DNA of 64,000 bases from Gluconobacter wancherniae NBRC 103581 (GTDB taxonomy: Bacteria > Pseudomonadota > Alphaproteobacteria > Acetobacterales > Acetobacteraceae). Below are positions 9,107 to 18,695 of this stretch, one piece after another (the stretch's first letter is position 1; each line of letters begins with the position of its first letter). Under the pieces are notes generated by a model. It saw only the letters and a program-made list of their open reading frames with translations. It did not search any database and was not told the DNA's origin. The position numbers and the translations under genes are program-made. The stretch covers positions 682,001 to 746,000 of the forward strand of contig NZ_BJUZ01000002.1 of the NCBI RefSeq assembly GCF_007988885.1. Direction: 5' to 3'.

Positions 9107-10483
9107 TCAGGCTCCTGCGTTGGCGGCGCGACGGTCCATGACCGCGACAAAACGTTCGAAAAGGTGGAAACTGTCGGAGGGGCCAGGGCTGGCTTCCGGA
9201 TGGTACTGGACGGAAAACGCATCCAGTGTTGTGGAGGCAATCCCTTCGTTGGAGCCGTCAAAAAGGCTCACATGCGTGACCTTGACGTCCTGCGGTAGGG
9301 ATTTGTCGTCCACCGCGAAGCCATGGTTCTGGCTGGTGATCTCGACACGGCCTGTTTCGAGGTCCTTGACGGGCTGGTTGGCGCCGCGGTGGCCGCGATC
9401 CAACTTGTATGTTTTGGCGCCCAGAGACAGGGCCAGAAGCTGATGGCCGAGGCAGATACCGAAGACGGGGATGTTCGCTTTCAGGACGCTGCGGATGGCG
9501 GGGACAGCGTATTCTCCAGTGGCTGCCGGGTCACCCGGGCCATTTGAAAGAAACACGCCTTCAGGCTGCAGCGCGAGGATTTCCTCGGCGGTGGCAGTTG
9601 CCGGCAGGACGGTCACATCGCATCCGGCTGTTACGAGGCAGCGCAGGATGTTGTTCTTGGCGCCGTAATCCATAGCGACAACGCGGCGGCGGTTCTCCGT
9701 GCGGGCGGGGCGAGTGGTTTCCCATACGCCTTCTGTCCAGCTGCGTTTGGGCTGGGTCACTTCTTTCGCGAGATCCATGCCTTCAAGGCCGGACCATTCG
9801 CGTGCCTGATTAAGCAATGCTGCAGTATCAATCAGGCCGTTTTCCGGAAACGCCAGAACGGCAGTCTGGGGGCCGTTGTCGCGTAGGGAGCGGGTAATGG
9901 CGCGGGTGTCCACGCCGCTGATGCCTGCGCGGCCATGCTGTTGGAGCCAGCCATCGAGCGATTGGAGGGAGCGCCAGCTTGCCGGAGCCGTGACGTCTTC
10001 TTTAACGACGGCGCCAAGAGCCGCGATCTTTGGCGCTTCGTTATCATCGGTGTTGGTGCCGGTGTTTCCGATGTGCGGGAAAGTAAATGTGACGATCTGA
10101 CCTGCAAAGGATGGGTCCGTCAGCGTTTCCTGATACCCGGTCATGCCTGTTGAGAAGCAGAGTTCGCCAACCGCGCCGCCAGTATGTGCGCCAAAGCCGC
10201 GACCCCACAGGATTGTGCCATCTGCAAGGACTAGGGCGGCATTTGCGCCGGCAGGGCAGGTGTTGGGCACGTCCGTCTCTCTTTCCTGCCTTATCGGGGC
10301 AGAGTTATCTGTGGGGTTGAGGTCCTGGAGTTCGATTCCGGGCACACGGAGCATGGCTGGCCAGTGCTTTGTGGGTACCATCCGTGATTGTCGCCACTTA
10401 CGGACTGCCTCTAGCCCGACGCCAGCAAGCGCTGCGATCTGCTCCGCGCCTCCGGCTTTTTCGATAATTTTGTCGATGTCCAT
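9107..10483 (-). CDS. carA: Carbamoyl-phosphate synthase small subunit with N-terminal HTH extension
   Basis: The glutaminase subunit that supplies ammonia to CarB. The class I amidotransferase domain shows the nucleophile Cys in VFGICLGHQLLALSLG and the His-Glu pair in YHPEASPGPSD; the CarA N-domain begins near ALVLADGTILWGRGFG. Upstream and in the same open frame is a small helix-turn-helix-like domain: DKIIEKAGGAEQIAALAG, then GLEAVRKWRQSRMVPTKHW. A start at ATG 10483 gives a 458-residue fusion. A GTG at 10270, preceded by purine-rich GGAAAGAGAGA, would give a normal 387-residue CarA. No stop separates the two, so the fused form must be made if the ATG is used. The open frame also extends further upstream to 10633, but that part looks non-coding. 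Confidence 0.9.
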   Translation of the reverse strand: MDIDKIIEKAGGAEQIAALAGVGLEAVRKWRQSRMVPTKHWPAMLRVPGIELQDLNPTDNSAPIRQERETDVPNTCPAGANAALVLADGTILWGRGFGAHTGGAVGELCFSTGMTGYQETLTDPSFAGQIVTFTFPHIGNTGTNTDDNEAPKIAALGAVVKEDVTAPASWRSLQSLDGWLQQHGRAGISGVDTRAITRSLRDNGPQTAVLAFPENGLIDTAALLNQAREWSGLEGMDLAKEVTQPKRSWTEGVWETTRPARTENRRRVVAMDYGAKNNILRCLVTAGCDVTVLPATATAEEILALQPEGVFLSNGPGDPAATGEYAVPAIRSVLKANIPVFGICLGHQLLALSLGAKTYKLDRGHRGANQPVKDLETGRVEITSQNHGFAVDDKSLPQDVKVTHVSLFDGSNEGIASTTLDAFSVQYHPEASPGPSDSFHLFERFVAVMDRRAANAGA

Positions 10484-10675
10484 GGTCGGTGTCCGTCCCC
10501 GGCTCCGTGTTCGCTCGGGGGTGGGATAATGGATTATGCAGCGCATGGGAAGTTTTTTCCCACGTGAGAGGTGTGATGGTTGGGGCGGAATGTTTTTACT
10601 GGGAATTCGTTGATAAGTGGGCCTTAGGTCCAATATTTCGTAGAGCGTACATGCAAAATGATGGTTCGTGAGATT

Positions 10676-11632
10676 TTAGTTCAGATGAAGAGATGAACCA
10701 AGTCTAGAGATGACGGATTGCGTAATTTCCAACTGTTCATCATGGGATTGAACGGCTGTTTCGCTCTCATAAAGAGCCTGTATTATCGCTGAATCAAAGG
10801 GCGTCATGGCAGGTGGCGCTGTTTTTTTTTGAAAAGTTCTGTTATTGTACAGGCTCATAATGGAAATTGCGTTGAAGTTTTTTCCAAGTTTTGGGCCAGC
10901 CAGCACTACGAAGCTTATGTAATCGGCGAGTTGTTTCCATGTTGCGCCGGATGCTTCCGTTATATCGATGATTACAATAACGGATGTGGTGCGTGCCTGT
11001 GTGTGTTGCAGGATCCGTGCCCCACCATCTATCGATGAAGTCGTCAATTTTCCTGAAAGAGAATCTTTTCCTACAATTGTGCCGTTAGCGGGTTCGGTAC
11101 TGGTACTCCGATACCATCGAACTGGCCTGTCTGCCTGAAGTGCTTCGATTTCTCTTCTGCTTAGTTCCTCATAATCATCACGATTTAATCCGATGGAATT
11201 GTACCCCTTTATAAGGGAAGGGTATTTATTCAAAATTTTATTAAAGGACTACTACGTATTTTCAGAAAAGAAAATAATTACGTTTTTTATTCCGCAGTCT
11301 TTTGATAGTCCGTGGAGAACGATTTGAGCGTTGGAATGAAGGTGGCTTAGGACCACACCTTTGAATAGTTCCGGTGCACCTGCCACAAGTGGGCACAGCT
11401 TGCTGTCCCATCTTGCGAGTTGATGGTCCCATGATGGCGATGAAACCATTGCCTCGACAAGGTGCCTTACGGCCTTGGTTGATATTCGATGAACAACAAT
11501 ATTTTCGTTTTTCGGCCTTGGTGTCGAAGCTGCATATGTAGGTGACGTGTAGCCACCAAGTATCATGAATGTCAGGGTCGTAAGGGCGAGATTTCTTCGG
11601 AATGCTGTTTTCAATGGGAGGGGGCGCCTCAC
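10676..11632 (-). pseudogene. Secreted hypothetical protein interrupted by two tandem in-frame TAG codons
   Basis: Two open segments lie in the same reading frame: 11632-11252 (126 residues with a signal peptide, cut site near TYAAS) and 11248-10676 (about 190 residues). Only TAG TAG at 11254-11249 separates them, and there is no internal start with a ribosome site. Read through, they look like one secreted protein of about 315 residues. Features are an N-terminal Cys pair (CPLVAG and KDCGIKNV), an RPVRWYRS segment, VIVIIDITE, WKQLADYISFVVLAG and a C-terminal DSAIIQALYES. I associate this pattern with a family of uncharacterised alphaproteobacterial secreted proteins. The start is a GTG without a clear ribosome site. 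The region is AT-rich. It is most likely a nonsense-inactivated gene; a truncated secreted 126-mer could still be made. Confidence 0.65.
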
Positions 11633-11733
11633 GTTGTGATGTCATGGGAATTATGCGATTTTATACCTGATTTAGAAACGGAATATTCTTGCGAAATAGC
11701 AATAATATACCTCGCGCAGGAGATTTAGAGCCG

Positions 11734-12186
11734 ATGTCGCTTCGTACGCAGATTATGGATGATCTTAAGGCCGCTATGAAGGCCGGTCAGTCTGACAAGG
11801 TTTCACAGATCCGTGGGATCACTGCCAAGATCAAGGATCTGGACGTGGCATCACGCGTCAAAAACGCAGAGGTTACAGACACTGATATCATTTCTGCTCT
11901 GCGTTCCATGATCAAGTCACGCAAGGAATCTGCTACCATGTATCGTGATGGTGGACGTCCGGAGCTGGCTGATAAGGAAGAGGCCGAGATTGCCACAATT
12001 AGTGGCTATTTGCCGCCCGAACTTGATGAAACCACACTGAAATCGGCCATTGAGGAAGCTGTTGCTGCAACTGGTGCAACGGGCATGAAGGAAATGGGCG
12101 GCGTCATGGCGGCGCTTAAGGAGCGTTTTGGCGCAGATCTGGATCCGGCAAAGGCCAGCGGACTGGTTCGGGCGCGCTTGGCCTGA
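11734..12186 (+). CDS. GatB/YqeY domain protein
   Basis: A 150-residue YqeY-type protein, starting MSLRTQIMDDLKAAMKAGQ, with conserved RKESATMYRDGGRPELADKE and a C-terminal GGVMAALKERFGADLDPAKA. It resembles the tail domain of the amidotransferase subunit GatB and the free-standing YqeY family. A tRNA-linked role is suspected for the family but not demonstrated. AGGAGA stands upstream of the ATG; the frame is open 15 codons further, but those codons do not resemble the family. It precedes dnaG and rpoD, an arrangement found in many Alphaproteobacteria. Confidence 0.9.
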   Translation: MSLRTQIMDDLKAAMKAGQSDKVSQIRGITAKIKDLDVASRVKNAEVTDTDIISALRSMIKSRKESATMYRDGGRPELADKEEAEIATISGYLPPELDETTLKSAIEEAVAATGATGMKEMGGVMAALKERFGADLDPAKASGLVRARLA

Positions 12187-12504
12187 GAAACAGCGCCCTG
12201 AAGTCGGGGCATTAGAACGGCGCGCAATCAAATTGGCCGTGATGGAGGTCCTCCAATGCTTGGTTGGCCTCCCGCAAGGGGTATGGTGCGTTTGTCATCC
12301 TGCTTCTGATTTGCATTGAGAGCGACACGCCTTTTGCTCCCTTCGTAACGCTCTTTCAGAACTGTTATTTTGACAGCCATATCCCAGAATTCTCGCTCCC
12401 GTTGGCAAGAAAGCGGGCAGCCGGGTGTATTCCGGGTAATGTGCCCCCAACTGGAGCGCTAAGAAGCTCTATTCTTCTAGCCCTGCGAGACTATCTTCAG
12501 AATT
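12187..12504 (+). other. Intergenic region between yqeY and dnaG
   Basis: These 318 bases hold no gene I can support. Visible structure is a 13-base palindrome TGGAGGTCCTCCA (12243-12255) inside a wider ATTGG/CCAAT pairing (12232-12257). A TTGACA hexamer at 12370-12375 has no good -10 partner. A short open frame crossing into dnaG lacks coding character. Confidence 0.5.
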
Positions 12505-14361
12505 ATGGCTTTCGACCCCGCTTTCCTTGATGAGGTGCGTAACCGCACGCCGCTGTCGTCCTTGATCGGGCGCAGAAACAAGCTGGTCCGATCAGGGCGT
12601 AACTGGAAGACGTGCTGCCCGTTCCATGGGGAGAAATCTCCTTCCTTCTACGTGTATGATGATCATTTTCACTGTTTCGGCTGTGGCGCGCATGGCGATG
12701 CGATTTCTTACGTCATGCAGAGTGAAGGGCGCAGCTTTCCGGAAGCGGTGGAGCAGCTTGCCAACGAGGCAGGCCTGGATATTCCGAAATCAGACCCAAG
12801 AACTGAAGCCCGTGCCCGGGAGGTAAAGTCTCTTGGCGATGTTCTTAATCTGGTTCAGGCCAGCTATCGCCGTCGCCTTTTTTTGCCCGAGGGGAGGGAA
12901 GGGCTTGCATATCTGCGGGGGCGCGGACTGAGCGACGCCACGATCGAGCGCTTCGGGCTTGGCTGGTCCGGTGATGGGCGCAGGCTCGTCGAGGAATTGC
13001 GGGCACATGACGTCACTCCTGATATGCTGGTTCAGGCTGGCCTGATGCGCGTGGATGATCGTGGTGACGCAAAAGGGGAGCTGTTTTTCAATCGTGTCAC
13101 ATTTCCTATCCGGGACCGGCGTGGCCGCATCATTTCCTTTGGTGCGCGAACACTTGGTGACGGGCAGCCAAAATATCTGAACGGCCCGGAGACGGCCCTT
13201 TTTTCGAAACGGCGTACGCTGTTCAATCTCGATCTGGCGCGGGAAGGCGTTCACAGAGGCGCAGATCTCGTCGTGGTCGAAGGCTACATGGATGTGATCG
13301 CGCTTGATCAGGCCGGCTTTGGTGGAGCGGTGGCCCCACTTGGTACTGCGTTGGGGGAGGAGCAGCTGGAACTGCTCTGGCGGATGTCGCCGACTCCGAT
13401 TCTGTGTTTGGATGGAGACGCAGCTGGAGCGCGGGCGGCTTTGCGGGTGTGTGAGGTTTCGCTGCCGCTTCTCTCTCCAGAACGCACACTGCGATTCTGT
13501 CGTCTGGATCCGAAGGATGACCCGGACAGCCTGATTCGGGCGCGTGGAGCCGCGGCGATGGGGGAGGTTCTGAAGGGGGCCTCGTCCCTCTCTCAGGAAT
13601 TATTTGGCCTGTTGACTGGCGGAGAGAGTAACCCAACGCCTGAACGTCGGGCTGCGTTACGTGAGCGTCTGGTTGCGTTGGCAAAACTCATTCCAGACCG
13701 TTCCCTGTCTTCGGAGTTCCGCAGTACGTTTCTTGATATGTTCTTCGAGCGTTTTCGGAAGGGCAATGGCAAGAAACAGCAGTTCAAAGGCGATAGAAAA
13801 TCGCTTTCCCTCTCACTCTCTCAAGAAAACGCCGGGGAAAATCGGCGGGTAGAGGCAGGTGCGGATGAGCGTTTGAATATTCTGACAGCACTGCTCCTGA
13901 AGCATCCAGACATCCTGCCGCATGTCGAGCAGGCCTATAGCCATCTGGTTTTGCCCGAGAGGCTGGACCTGCTTCGTGGGGCTCTGCTCGACTGGGCGGC
14001 GCAGGGTGGTGAACTCACGGATGAGAGCTGCCAGGCATGGCTCGAGGAGCATGGTCTGCAAGATGTGACCGAGGCTCTTCTCGCAGGCCCATTACCGCGG
14101 GAGGTGGGGAGCAAGCGGGAGAAAGATGACGTTCTGAAGGTTGAGATCATTGAAAGCTGGTGGCATTTTTACGGTCTTGTGAATTTTGCCTCTTTCGAAC
14201 GTGAGGTGAAGCACGATATTCAGGAAGCAATTATGAAGGCTTATGCTTCAGACGCTCCTGCGTCTGACGATAGTGGCGGCGGAGCGGCATTTCCTGAGGG
14301 TCTGCTTGCCCGGATGCGCGTTCTGGATGCTCTTCGCAGAGGCGAGGAACCTGAGGAATAA
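12505..14361 (+). CDS. dnaG: DNA primase
   Basis: A 618-residue primase synthesising RNA primers at the replication fork. The N-terminal CHC2 zinc ribbon spans CCPFHGEKSPSF to HCFGCGAHGDA (residues about 37-65). The catalytic TOPRIM core has VVVEGYMDVIALDQAG and the metal-binding LCLDGDAAGARAALR. The C-terminal helicase-binding region is followed by a Gly/Ser-rich stretch. Length is normal for alphaproteobacterial DnaG (about 600-660). No strong ribosome site precedes the ATG. rpoD follows, as in the classic macromolecular-synthesis arrangement. Confidence 0.97.
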   Translation: MAFDPAFLDEVRNRTPLSSLIGRRNKLVRSGRNWKTCCPFHGEKSPSFYVYDDHFHCFGCGAHGDAISYVMQSEGRSFPEAVEQLANEAGLDIPKSDPRTEARAREVKSLGDVLNLVQASYRRRLFLPEGREGLAYLRGRGLSDATIERFGLGWSGDGRRLVEELRAHDVTPDMLVQAGLMRVDDRGDAKGELFFNRVTFPIRDRRGRIISFGARTLGDGQPKYLNGPETALFSKRRTLFNLDLAREGVHRGADLVVVEGYMDVIALDQAGFGGAVAPLGTALGEEQLELLWRMSPTPILCLDGDAAGARAALRVCEVSLPLLSPERTLRFCRLDPKDDPDSLIRARGAAAMGEVLKGASSLSQELFGLLTGGESNPTPERRAALRERLVALAKLIPDRSLSSEFRSTFLDMFFERFRKGNGKKQQFKGDRKSLSLSLSQENAGENRRVEAGADERLNILTALLLKHPDILPHVEQAYSHLVLPERLDLLRGALLDWAAQGGELTDESCQAWLEEHGLQDVTEALLAGPLPREVGSKREKDDVLKVEIIESWWHFYGLVNFASFEREVKHDIQEAIMKAYASDAPASDDSGGGAAFPEGLLARMRVLDALRRGEEPEE

Positions 14362-14501
14362 GCCTTTCCACGGGGCAGTTTTAACCGCTTCCATGAAAAG
14401 GAAGTTGTATTCCTTGTCGTGAAAACCTTGACTTAGTGCGCAGGATCGCCCACCTGCACGCTGCCGAACTGCTGACTTCGGCGGAGTTGACGGAGAGACG
14501 C

Positions 14502-16448
14502 ATGGCGACGAAAACAGCCTCTGGTACGGATCGGAACGCGCAGGATCAGGATGGTGATACGACTGTCCTTGATACGCAGTCCGGGGCCGTCAAGCGGCTG
14601 ATCGCCAAGGGGCGTGAACGCGGGCATATTACTTTTGACGAGCTGAACGCCGTTCTGCCGCAGGACCAGATGTCCTCTGAGCAGATCGAAGACGTTATGG
14701 CTGCGTTGTCCGAAATGGGCATCCAGGTCGTCGAGAATGAAGAGCAGGAAGAGGCGGAGCCTGCTCAGGAAGAAAAAGAGACAGAGAGCGAATCTGACGA
14801 GCCTGCCAGCGGCAACGTCGATGCTGAGACTGCAAGCAGAACCGATGACCCTGTGCGGATGTATCTCCGCGAGATGGGGTCGGTGGAGTTGCTGTCGCGT
14901 GAAGGCGAAATCGCCATCGCAAAGCGTATCGAGGCTGGCCGCGACGAAATGATCGGTGGTCTCTGTGAGAGCCCGCTGACATTCCGTGCGATCATCTCCT
15001 GGCATGACAGCCTCAAAGAAGGCGAGATGCTACTGCGCGACATCGTGGACCTTGAAGCAAGTCAGGGTGGCGGTGAGCCAGGTGCTGAAGGTGAGGAAGG
15101 TGATGAACCTACCGATACCGATTCGGATGATGATACAGACGAAGTCGAAGGTGATGGCGAGCAGCAGGAAGGCAGTGGTCTGTCGCTTTCTGCGCTTGAA
15201 GAGAAGCTGAAGCCGGAAATTCTGGCCCGCTTTGAAGCTATCGAGCCGCTTTATCACAAGCTGCGTAAGCTGCAGGTTCGCCGCATTGAAGCTTTGACCT
15301 CCGGTGAAGAAGCAACGGATCGTTCAGAGAAGAGCTACGAGAAGCTTCGCGATGAACTGGTTGCTCTTGTGGAGCAGGTCCAGCTGCACAATAACCGGAT
15401 TGAAGAGCTGGTTCTGGCCATCAAGCTGCACGTTCAGAGACTGAATGGCATTGAAGGCCGGATGCTGCGTCTTGCGGAGAGCTGCAAGATTTCACGTGAT
15501 GACTTCCTGTTGAAATATCGCAGTCACGAGCTGGATCCGGGCTGGGTAGACTTTGTCTGCACGCTTCCGGGTAAGGGTTGGAAAACCCTGACGACGAAGC
15601 ATATCGACCAGCTTCGCAGCCTGCGCGCCGAGATTGCTGAGCTCGCACACGAGACCGGCCTTCCAGTTGGTGAATTCCGTCGTGTGTATGCGACTGTCTC
15701 TCGTGGTGAGCGTGATTCGACGCGCGCCAAGAAAGAGATGATCGAGGCAAACCTGCGCCTCGTAATTTCCATTGCCAAGAAATACACCAATCGTGGTCTT
15801 CAGTTCCTGGATCTCATTCAGGAAGGCAACATTGGCCTCATGAAGGCGGTGGACAAGTTTGAATACCGCCGTGGTTACAAGTTCTCGACTTACGCTACGT
15901 GGTGGATCCGTCAGGCGATTACGCGTTCAATCGCTGATCAGGCAAAGACCATCCGTATTCCAGTGCATATGATCGAGACGATCAATAAGCTGGTCCGGAC
16001 ATCGCGTCAGATGCTTCATGAGATTGGTCGTGAGCCTGCTCCCGAGGAACTGGCTGAGAAGCTGGGAATGCCTCTGGAAAAGGTCCGCAAGGTTCTCAAG
16101 ATTGCCAAAGAGCCTATCTCTCTCGAGACGCCGATTGGTGATGAAGAAGACAGTCATCTCGGTGATTTCATCGAAGATAAGACTGCTGTTATTCCTCTGG
16201 ATGCAGCAATTCAGACTAATCTTCGGGAAGCGACCACCCGCGTTCTGGCGTCCCTCACGCCGCGTGAAGAGCGTGTGCTGCGTATGCGTTTTGGTATTGG
16301 GATGAACACGGACCATACACTCGAAGAAGTTGGGCAGCAGTTCAACGTGACCCGCGAGCGTATCCGTCAGATCGAAGCCAAGGCTCTGCGCAAGCTCAAG
16401 CACCCAAGCCGCAGCCGCAAGCTGCGGTCGTTCCTGGACGATAACTGA
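14502..16448 (+). CDS. rpoD: RNA polymerase primary sigma factor (sigma-70)
   Basis: A 648-residue RpoD. Region 1.1 is near the N-terminus; a long acidic non-conserved region (about 70-230) is rich in Glu and Asp. Region 2 has [19 protein letters not shown], region 3 [15 protein letters not shown], and region 4.2 the helix-turn-helix [20 protein letters not shown]. The chosen ATG has GGAGA six bases upstream; the frame extends 22 codons further to 14436 without a ribosome site. The 140 bp from dnaG contain CTTGAC, 16 bases and CCCACC (about 14427-14454), a weak resemblance to heat-shock promoters. Confidence 0.97.
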   Translation: MATKTASGTDRNAQDQDGDTTVLDTQSGAVKRLIAKGRERGHITFDELNAVLPQDQMSSEQIEDVMAALSEMGIQVVENEEQEEAEPAQEEKETESESDEPASGNVDAETASRTDDPVRMYLREMGSVELLSREGEIAIAKRIEAGRDEMIGGLCESPLTFRAIISWHDSLKEGEMLLRDIVDLEASQGGGEPGAEGEEGDEPTDTDSDDDTDEVEGDGEQQEGSGLSLSALEEKLKPEILARFEAIEPLYHKLRKLQVRRIEALTSGEEATDRSEKSYEKLRDELVALVEQVQLHNNRIEELVLAIKLHVQRLNGIEGRMLRLAESCKISRDDFLLKYRSHELDPGWVDFVCTLPGKGWKTLTTKHIDQLRSLRAEIAELAHETGLPVGEFRRVYATVSRGERDSTRAKKEMIEANLRLVISIAKKYTNRGLQFLDLIQEGNIGLMKAVDKFEYRRGYKFSTYATWWIRQAITRSIADQAKTIRIPVHMIETINKLVRTSRQMLHEIGREPAPEELAEKLGMPLEKVRKVLKIAKEPISLETPIGDEEDSHLGDFIEDKTAVIPLDAAIQTNLREATTRVLASLTPREERVLRMRFGIGMNTDHTLEEVGQQFNVTRERIRQIEAKALRKLKHPSRSRKLRSFLDDN

Positions 16449-16461
16449 GAGTCGTCCGGAT

Positions 16462-17040
16462 TTGCTACCGGATTGGCTCAAGCCAAAGGGGGCGTTCACC
16501 AGAGTTGAGGTGGACGTCACCTTTCTTGTAGCGGCGCATAGCCGTCCCTGGCCTTTCTTGCCCGATGGCATCTCGATCAGGCGGGTTCACAACCCTGATA
16601 TCACGTTCTACCGCCATCTGTATGAAGGCGTAGGGGCAGAATATTGCTGGTGGATGCGCAGGGTCATGCCAGATGACCGCCTTGCGGCAATCCTCTCCAA
16701 AGATACTCTTCACGTTATGCTTTTGCAGAACGAAGCGGGCGAATCTCTGGGTTTTTACGAACTCGATCTTGAAGATTCGAGGGATGCACATCTGGCGTAT
16801 TTTGGACTTCTACCATCAGCGCTGGGTAAGGGCCTGGGTGGTAAGTTACTGGATTGTGCGATAGCGCATGCATTCTCGAGCGGGGCTGCGTGTGTGCGGG
16901 TCAATACGTGTACGCAGGATCATCCGCGCGCGTTACCAAACTATCTGCGGGCTGGTTTTGAGATCACTCATGTCGAGCATGAGTGCTGGAACGTGCCTGT
17001 TGAGTTACTTCCTGAAAGACTGCGGGATTCGGCAAGTTAA
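16462..17040 (+). CDS. GNAT family N-acetyltransferase
   Basis: A protein of about 192 residues with a C-terminal GNAT fold. FYELDLEDSRDAHLAYFGLL is strand 4, LGKGLGGKLLDCAIAHA stands for the acetyl-CoA pyrophosphate loop (R/QxxGxG/A type), and NTCTQDHPRALPNYLRAGFE is the typical C-terminal segment. The acceptor is unknown. The start is uncertain: TTG at 16462 lies 14 bases after the rpoD stop, and no convincing ribosome site is visible. It is probably co-transcribed with rpoD by read-through. Confidence 0.8.
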   Translation: MLPDWLKPKGAFTRVEVDVTFLVAAHSRPWPFLPDGISIRRVHNPDITFYRHLYEGVGAEYCWWMRRVMPDDRLAAILSKDTLHVMLLQNEAGESLGFYELDLEDSRDAHLAYFGLLPSALGKGLGGKLLDCAIAHAFSSGAACVRVNTCTQDHPRALPNYLRAGFEITHVEHECWNVPVELLPERLRDSAS

Positions 17041-17053
17041 TCCTTGCCTTTAG

Positions 17054-17119
17054 GCGGGTGCCGTGGTTTATCGCGCCTTTCCCTGCCGGGCGATGTGGCG
17101 TCGCACCGGCTATACCCGC
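17054..17119 (+). promoter_or_regulatory. Candidate structured leader upstream of rpsF
   Basis: GCGGGT-GCCG (17054-17063) can pair with CGGC-TAT-ACCCGC (17107-17119), enclosing about 43 bases. A second small stem (GTGGAC/GTCAC) follows before the rpsF ribosome site. Autoregulatory leaders bound by the S6:S18 pair are known for rpsF operons; assignment here is inference from position and pairing only. Confidence 0.3.
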
Positions 17120-17194
17120 GTTCCACGAGAGTGGACGCCGTCACCCGGCATGGGCCGGAGCGGGGAGGGTTGACCGTATCCGAAGGGAGCTTTC

Positions 17195-17671
17195 ATGCCA
17201 CTGTACGAAAGCGTGCTCATCGCACGTAATGACGTGTCTCAGGCCCAGGTCGAAGGCATCGTCGAAAACATCAACACACTGCTGACCGAACATGGCGGCT
17301 CCATCCAGAAGCGTGAGTTCTGGGGCCTGCGTTCGCTCGCATACCGCATCAAGAAGAACCGTAAGGGCCATTACGTCCTGCTCGGTCTTGATGTGACCCC
17401 TGAGACCCTGCGCGAAATGGAGCGTCAGCTGAGCCTCAATGAGGATGTGCTGCGTGTTCTGACCCTGCGCGTTGACGAGATCGACGAGAACCCGTCTCCG
17501 GTTCTGGCTCGCAAGAGCGACGACCGTGGCGACCGTGGTAACTTCCGTGGTGGTTCCAAGCCTGCTGGTCGCTTTGAGAGCGGTCGTGGTGGTCCCCGCC
17601 GCAGCGAAGATCGTGAAGAGTATCGCGCTCGCGGTGAGCAGGGCGAAGCACTCACGGCTGAAGCGGAGTAA
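17195..17671 (+). CDS. rpsF: 30S ribosomal protein S6
   Basis: A 158-residue S6 with the usual ferredoxin-like fold ([35 protein letters not shown]). After about residue 105 comes an extended Arg/Gly/Glu-rich tail ([17 protein letters not shown]). Tails of variable length are common in alphaproteobacterial S6. The ribosome site AGGGAG precedes the ATG. First gene of rpsF-rpsR-rplI. Confidence 0.97.
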   Translation: MPLYESVLIARNDVSQAQVEGIVENINTLLTEHGGSIQKREFWGLRSLAYRIKKNRKGHYVLLGLDVTPETLREMERQLSLNEDVLRVLTLRVDEIDENPSPVLARKSDDRGDRGNFRGGSKPAGRFESGRGGPRRSEDREEYRARGEQGEALTAEAE

Positions 17672-17676
17672 TAGAC

Positions 17677-17958
17677 ATGTCCGACACCACAACAACCGAA
17701 GTAAATCCGGCCGCACGCCGTACCGCAGTTGGTGCACGTCGTCCGTTTTACCGTCGTCGCAAGTCCTGCCCTTTCTCCGGCCCGAACGCGCCGAAGATCG
17801 ATTACAAGGACGTGCGCCTGCTGAGCCGCTTCCTGTCCGAGCGTGGCAAGATCGTGCCGAGCCGCATCACGGCAGTATCTGCCAAGAAGCAGCGTGAGCT
17901 GGCGCAGGCTATCAAGCGTGCCCGCTTCCTCGCCCTGCTCCCCTACGTCGTGAACTGA
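17677..17958 (+). CDS. rpsR: 30S ribosomal protein S18
   Basis: A 93-residue S18, partner of S6 on the platform of the small subunit. It shows the conserved core [20 protein letters not shown] and [12 protein letters not shown]. The start lies five bases after the rpsF stop, with GCGGAG in the end of rpsF as ribosome site. Confidence 0.98.
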   Translation: MSDTTTTEVNPAARRTAVGARRPFYRRRKSCPFSGPNAPKIDYKDVRLLSRFLSERGKIVPSRITAVSAKKQRELAQAIKRARFLALLPYVVN

Positions 17959-17969
17959 GGAGAGCGATC

Positions 17970-18563
17970 ATGTCCCAGACTGCACTGATCCTGCTGCAGC
18001 GCGTCGAGCACCTTGGCCAGATGGGCGAAGTCGTCCACGTCAAGCCAGGTTACGCTCGTAACTTCCTTCTGCCACAGGGCAAGGCCATCCGCGCCAATGC
18101 CACCAACCGTGCACGCTTCGAGAACGAGCGGGTACAGCTGGAAGCGCAGAACATCAAGAAGCGCGAAGAGGCCGAGCGTCTTTCCGAGCGTATGCATGGC
18201 CTGTCCGTGACCATCATCCGTCAGGCTGGTGATAGCGGAAGCCTGTATGGTTCTGTGACTACGCGCGACGTCGCGAATGCTGCGACTGAAGCTGGTCTGA
18301 CAGTTGGCCGTCAGCAGATCATTCTGCCGCACCCGATCAAGATGCTTGGTCTCACGGAAGCCCGTGTTGCTCTGCATCCTGAAGTTTCCATTCCGCTGAC
18401 GGTCAATGTTGCCCGTTCCGCTGAGGAAGCTGAGCGCCAGGCACGCGGCGAAGCCGTGAGCCAGGAAGAAGAGGATGACAACATCCTTGGCGATCTGCAC
18501 GCTGAAAATGCTGCAGAAGAAGCTGCTGATGCAGCTGGGGAAGAAGCGGCCGAAGCCGTCTGA
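17970..18563 (+). CDS. rplI: 50S ribosomal protein L9
   Basis: A 197-residue L9 binding 23S rRNA. The N-domain signature is [20 protein letters not shown]; a long connecting helix follows, then the C-domain ending near residue 150. The last 45 residues are an acidic, Ala/Glu-rich extension ([19 protein letters not shown]) absent from the 149-residue E. coli protein but frequent in Alphaproteobacteria. GAGGAG precedes the ATG. Last gene of the operon, followed by a strong terminator. Confidence 0.97.
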   Translation: MSQTALILLQRVEHLGQMGEVVHVKPGYARNFLLPQGKAIRANATNRARFENERVQLEAQNIKKREEAERLSERMHGLSVTIIRQAGDSGSLYGSVTTRDVANAATEAGLTVGRQQIILPHPIKMLGLTEARVALHPEVSIPLTVNVARSAEEAERQARGEAVSQEEEDDNILGDLHAENAAEEAADAAGEEAAEAV

Positions 18564-18584
18564 TTTCCGCCTATTCTGCGGAAA

Positions 18585-18621
18585 AGCCCGATCAGAAGAG
18601 ATTCTGGTCGGGTTTTTTTTA
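18585..18621 (+). terminator. Rho-independent terminator of rpsF-rpsR-rplI
   Basis: AAGCCCGATCAGAA, a GAGA loop and TTCTGGTCGGG form a near-perfect stem (one G-U pair), followed directly by eight T. Confidence 0.93.
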
Positions 18622-18695
18622 TGTCTGGATCGGGCATTTGCCATAATCTGTAGACATGTCATGCTCAGGGTTCTTCGAAGTCGAAGGAGTCCGTC

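Noticed and set aside
11262-11645. Alternative frame of 127 codons over the 5' part of the broken secreted-protein gene
   Set aside because: Starts at an ATG but encodes no signal peptide or family pattern, whereas the overlapping GTG frame does.
12370-12375. TTGACA as -35 box of a dnaG promoter
   Set aside because: No acceptable -10 hexamer at 16-18 bases spacing.
12264-12530. Open frame of 88 codons with a hydrophobic start in the yqeY-dnaG gap
   Set aside because: No ribosome site, runs into dnaG in another frame, composition not like a coding region here.
14427-14454. Heat-shock-like promoter before rpoD (CTTGAC-N16-CCCACC)
   Set aside because: The -10 half deviates too much from CCCCAT-type consensus to list as a feature.
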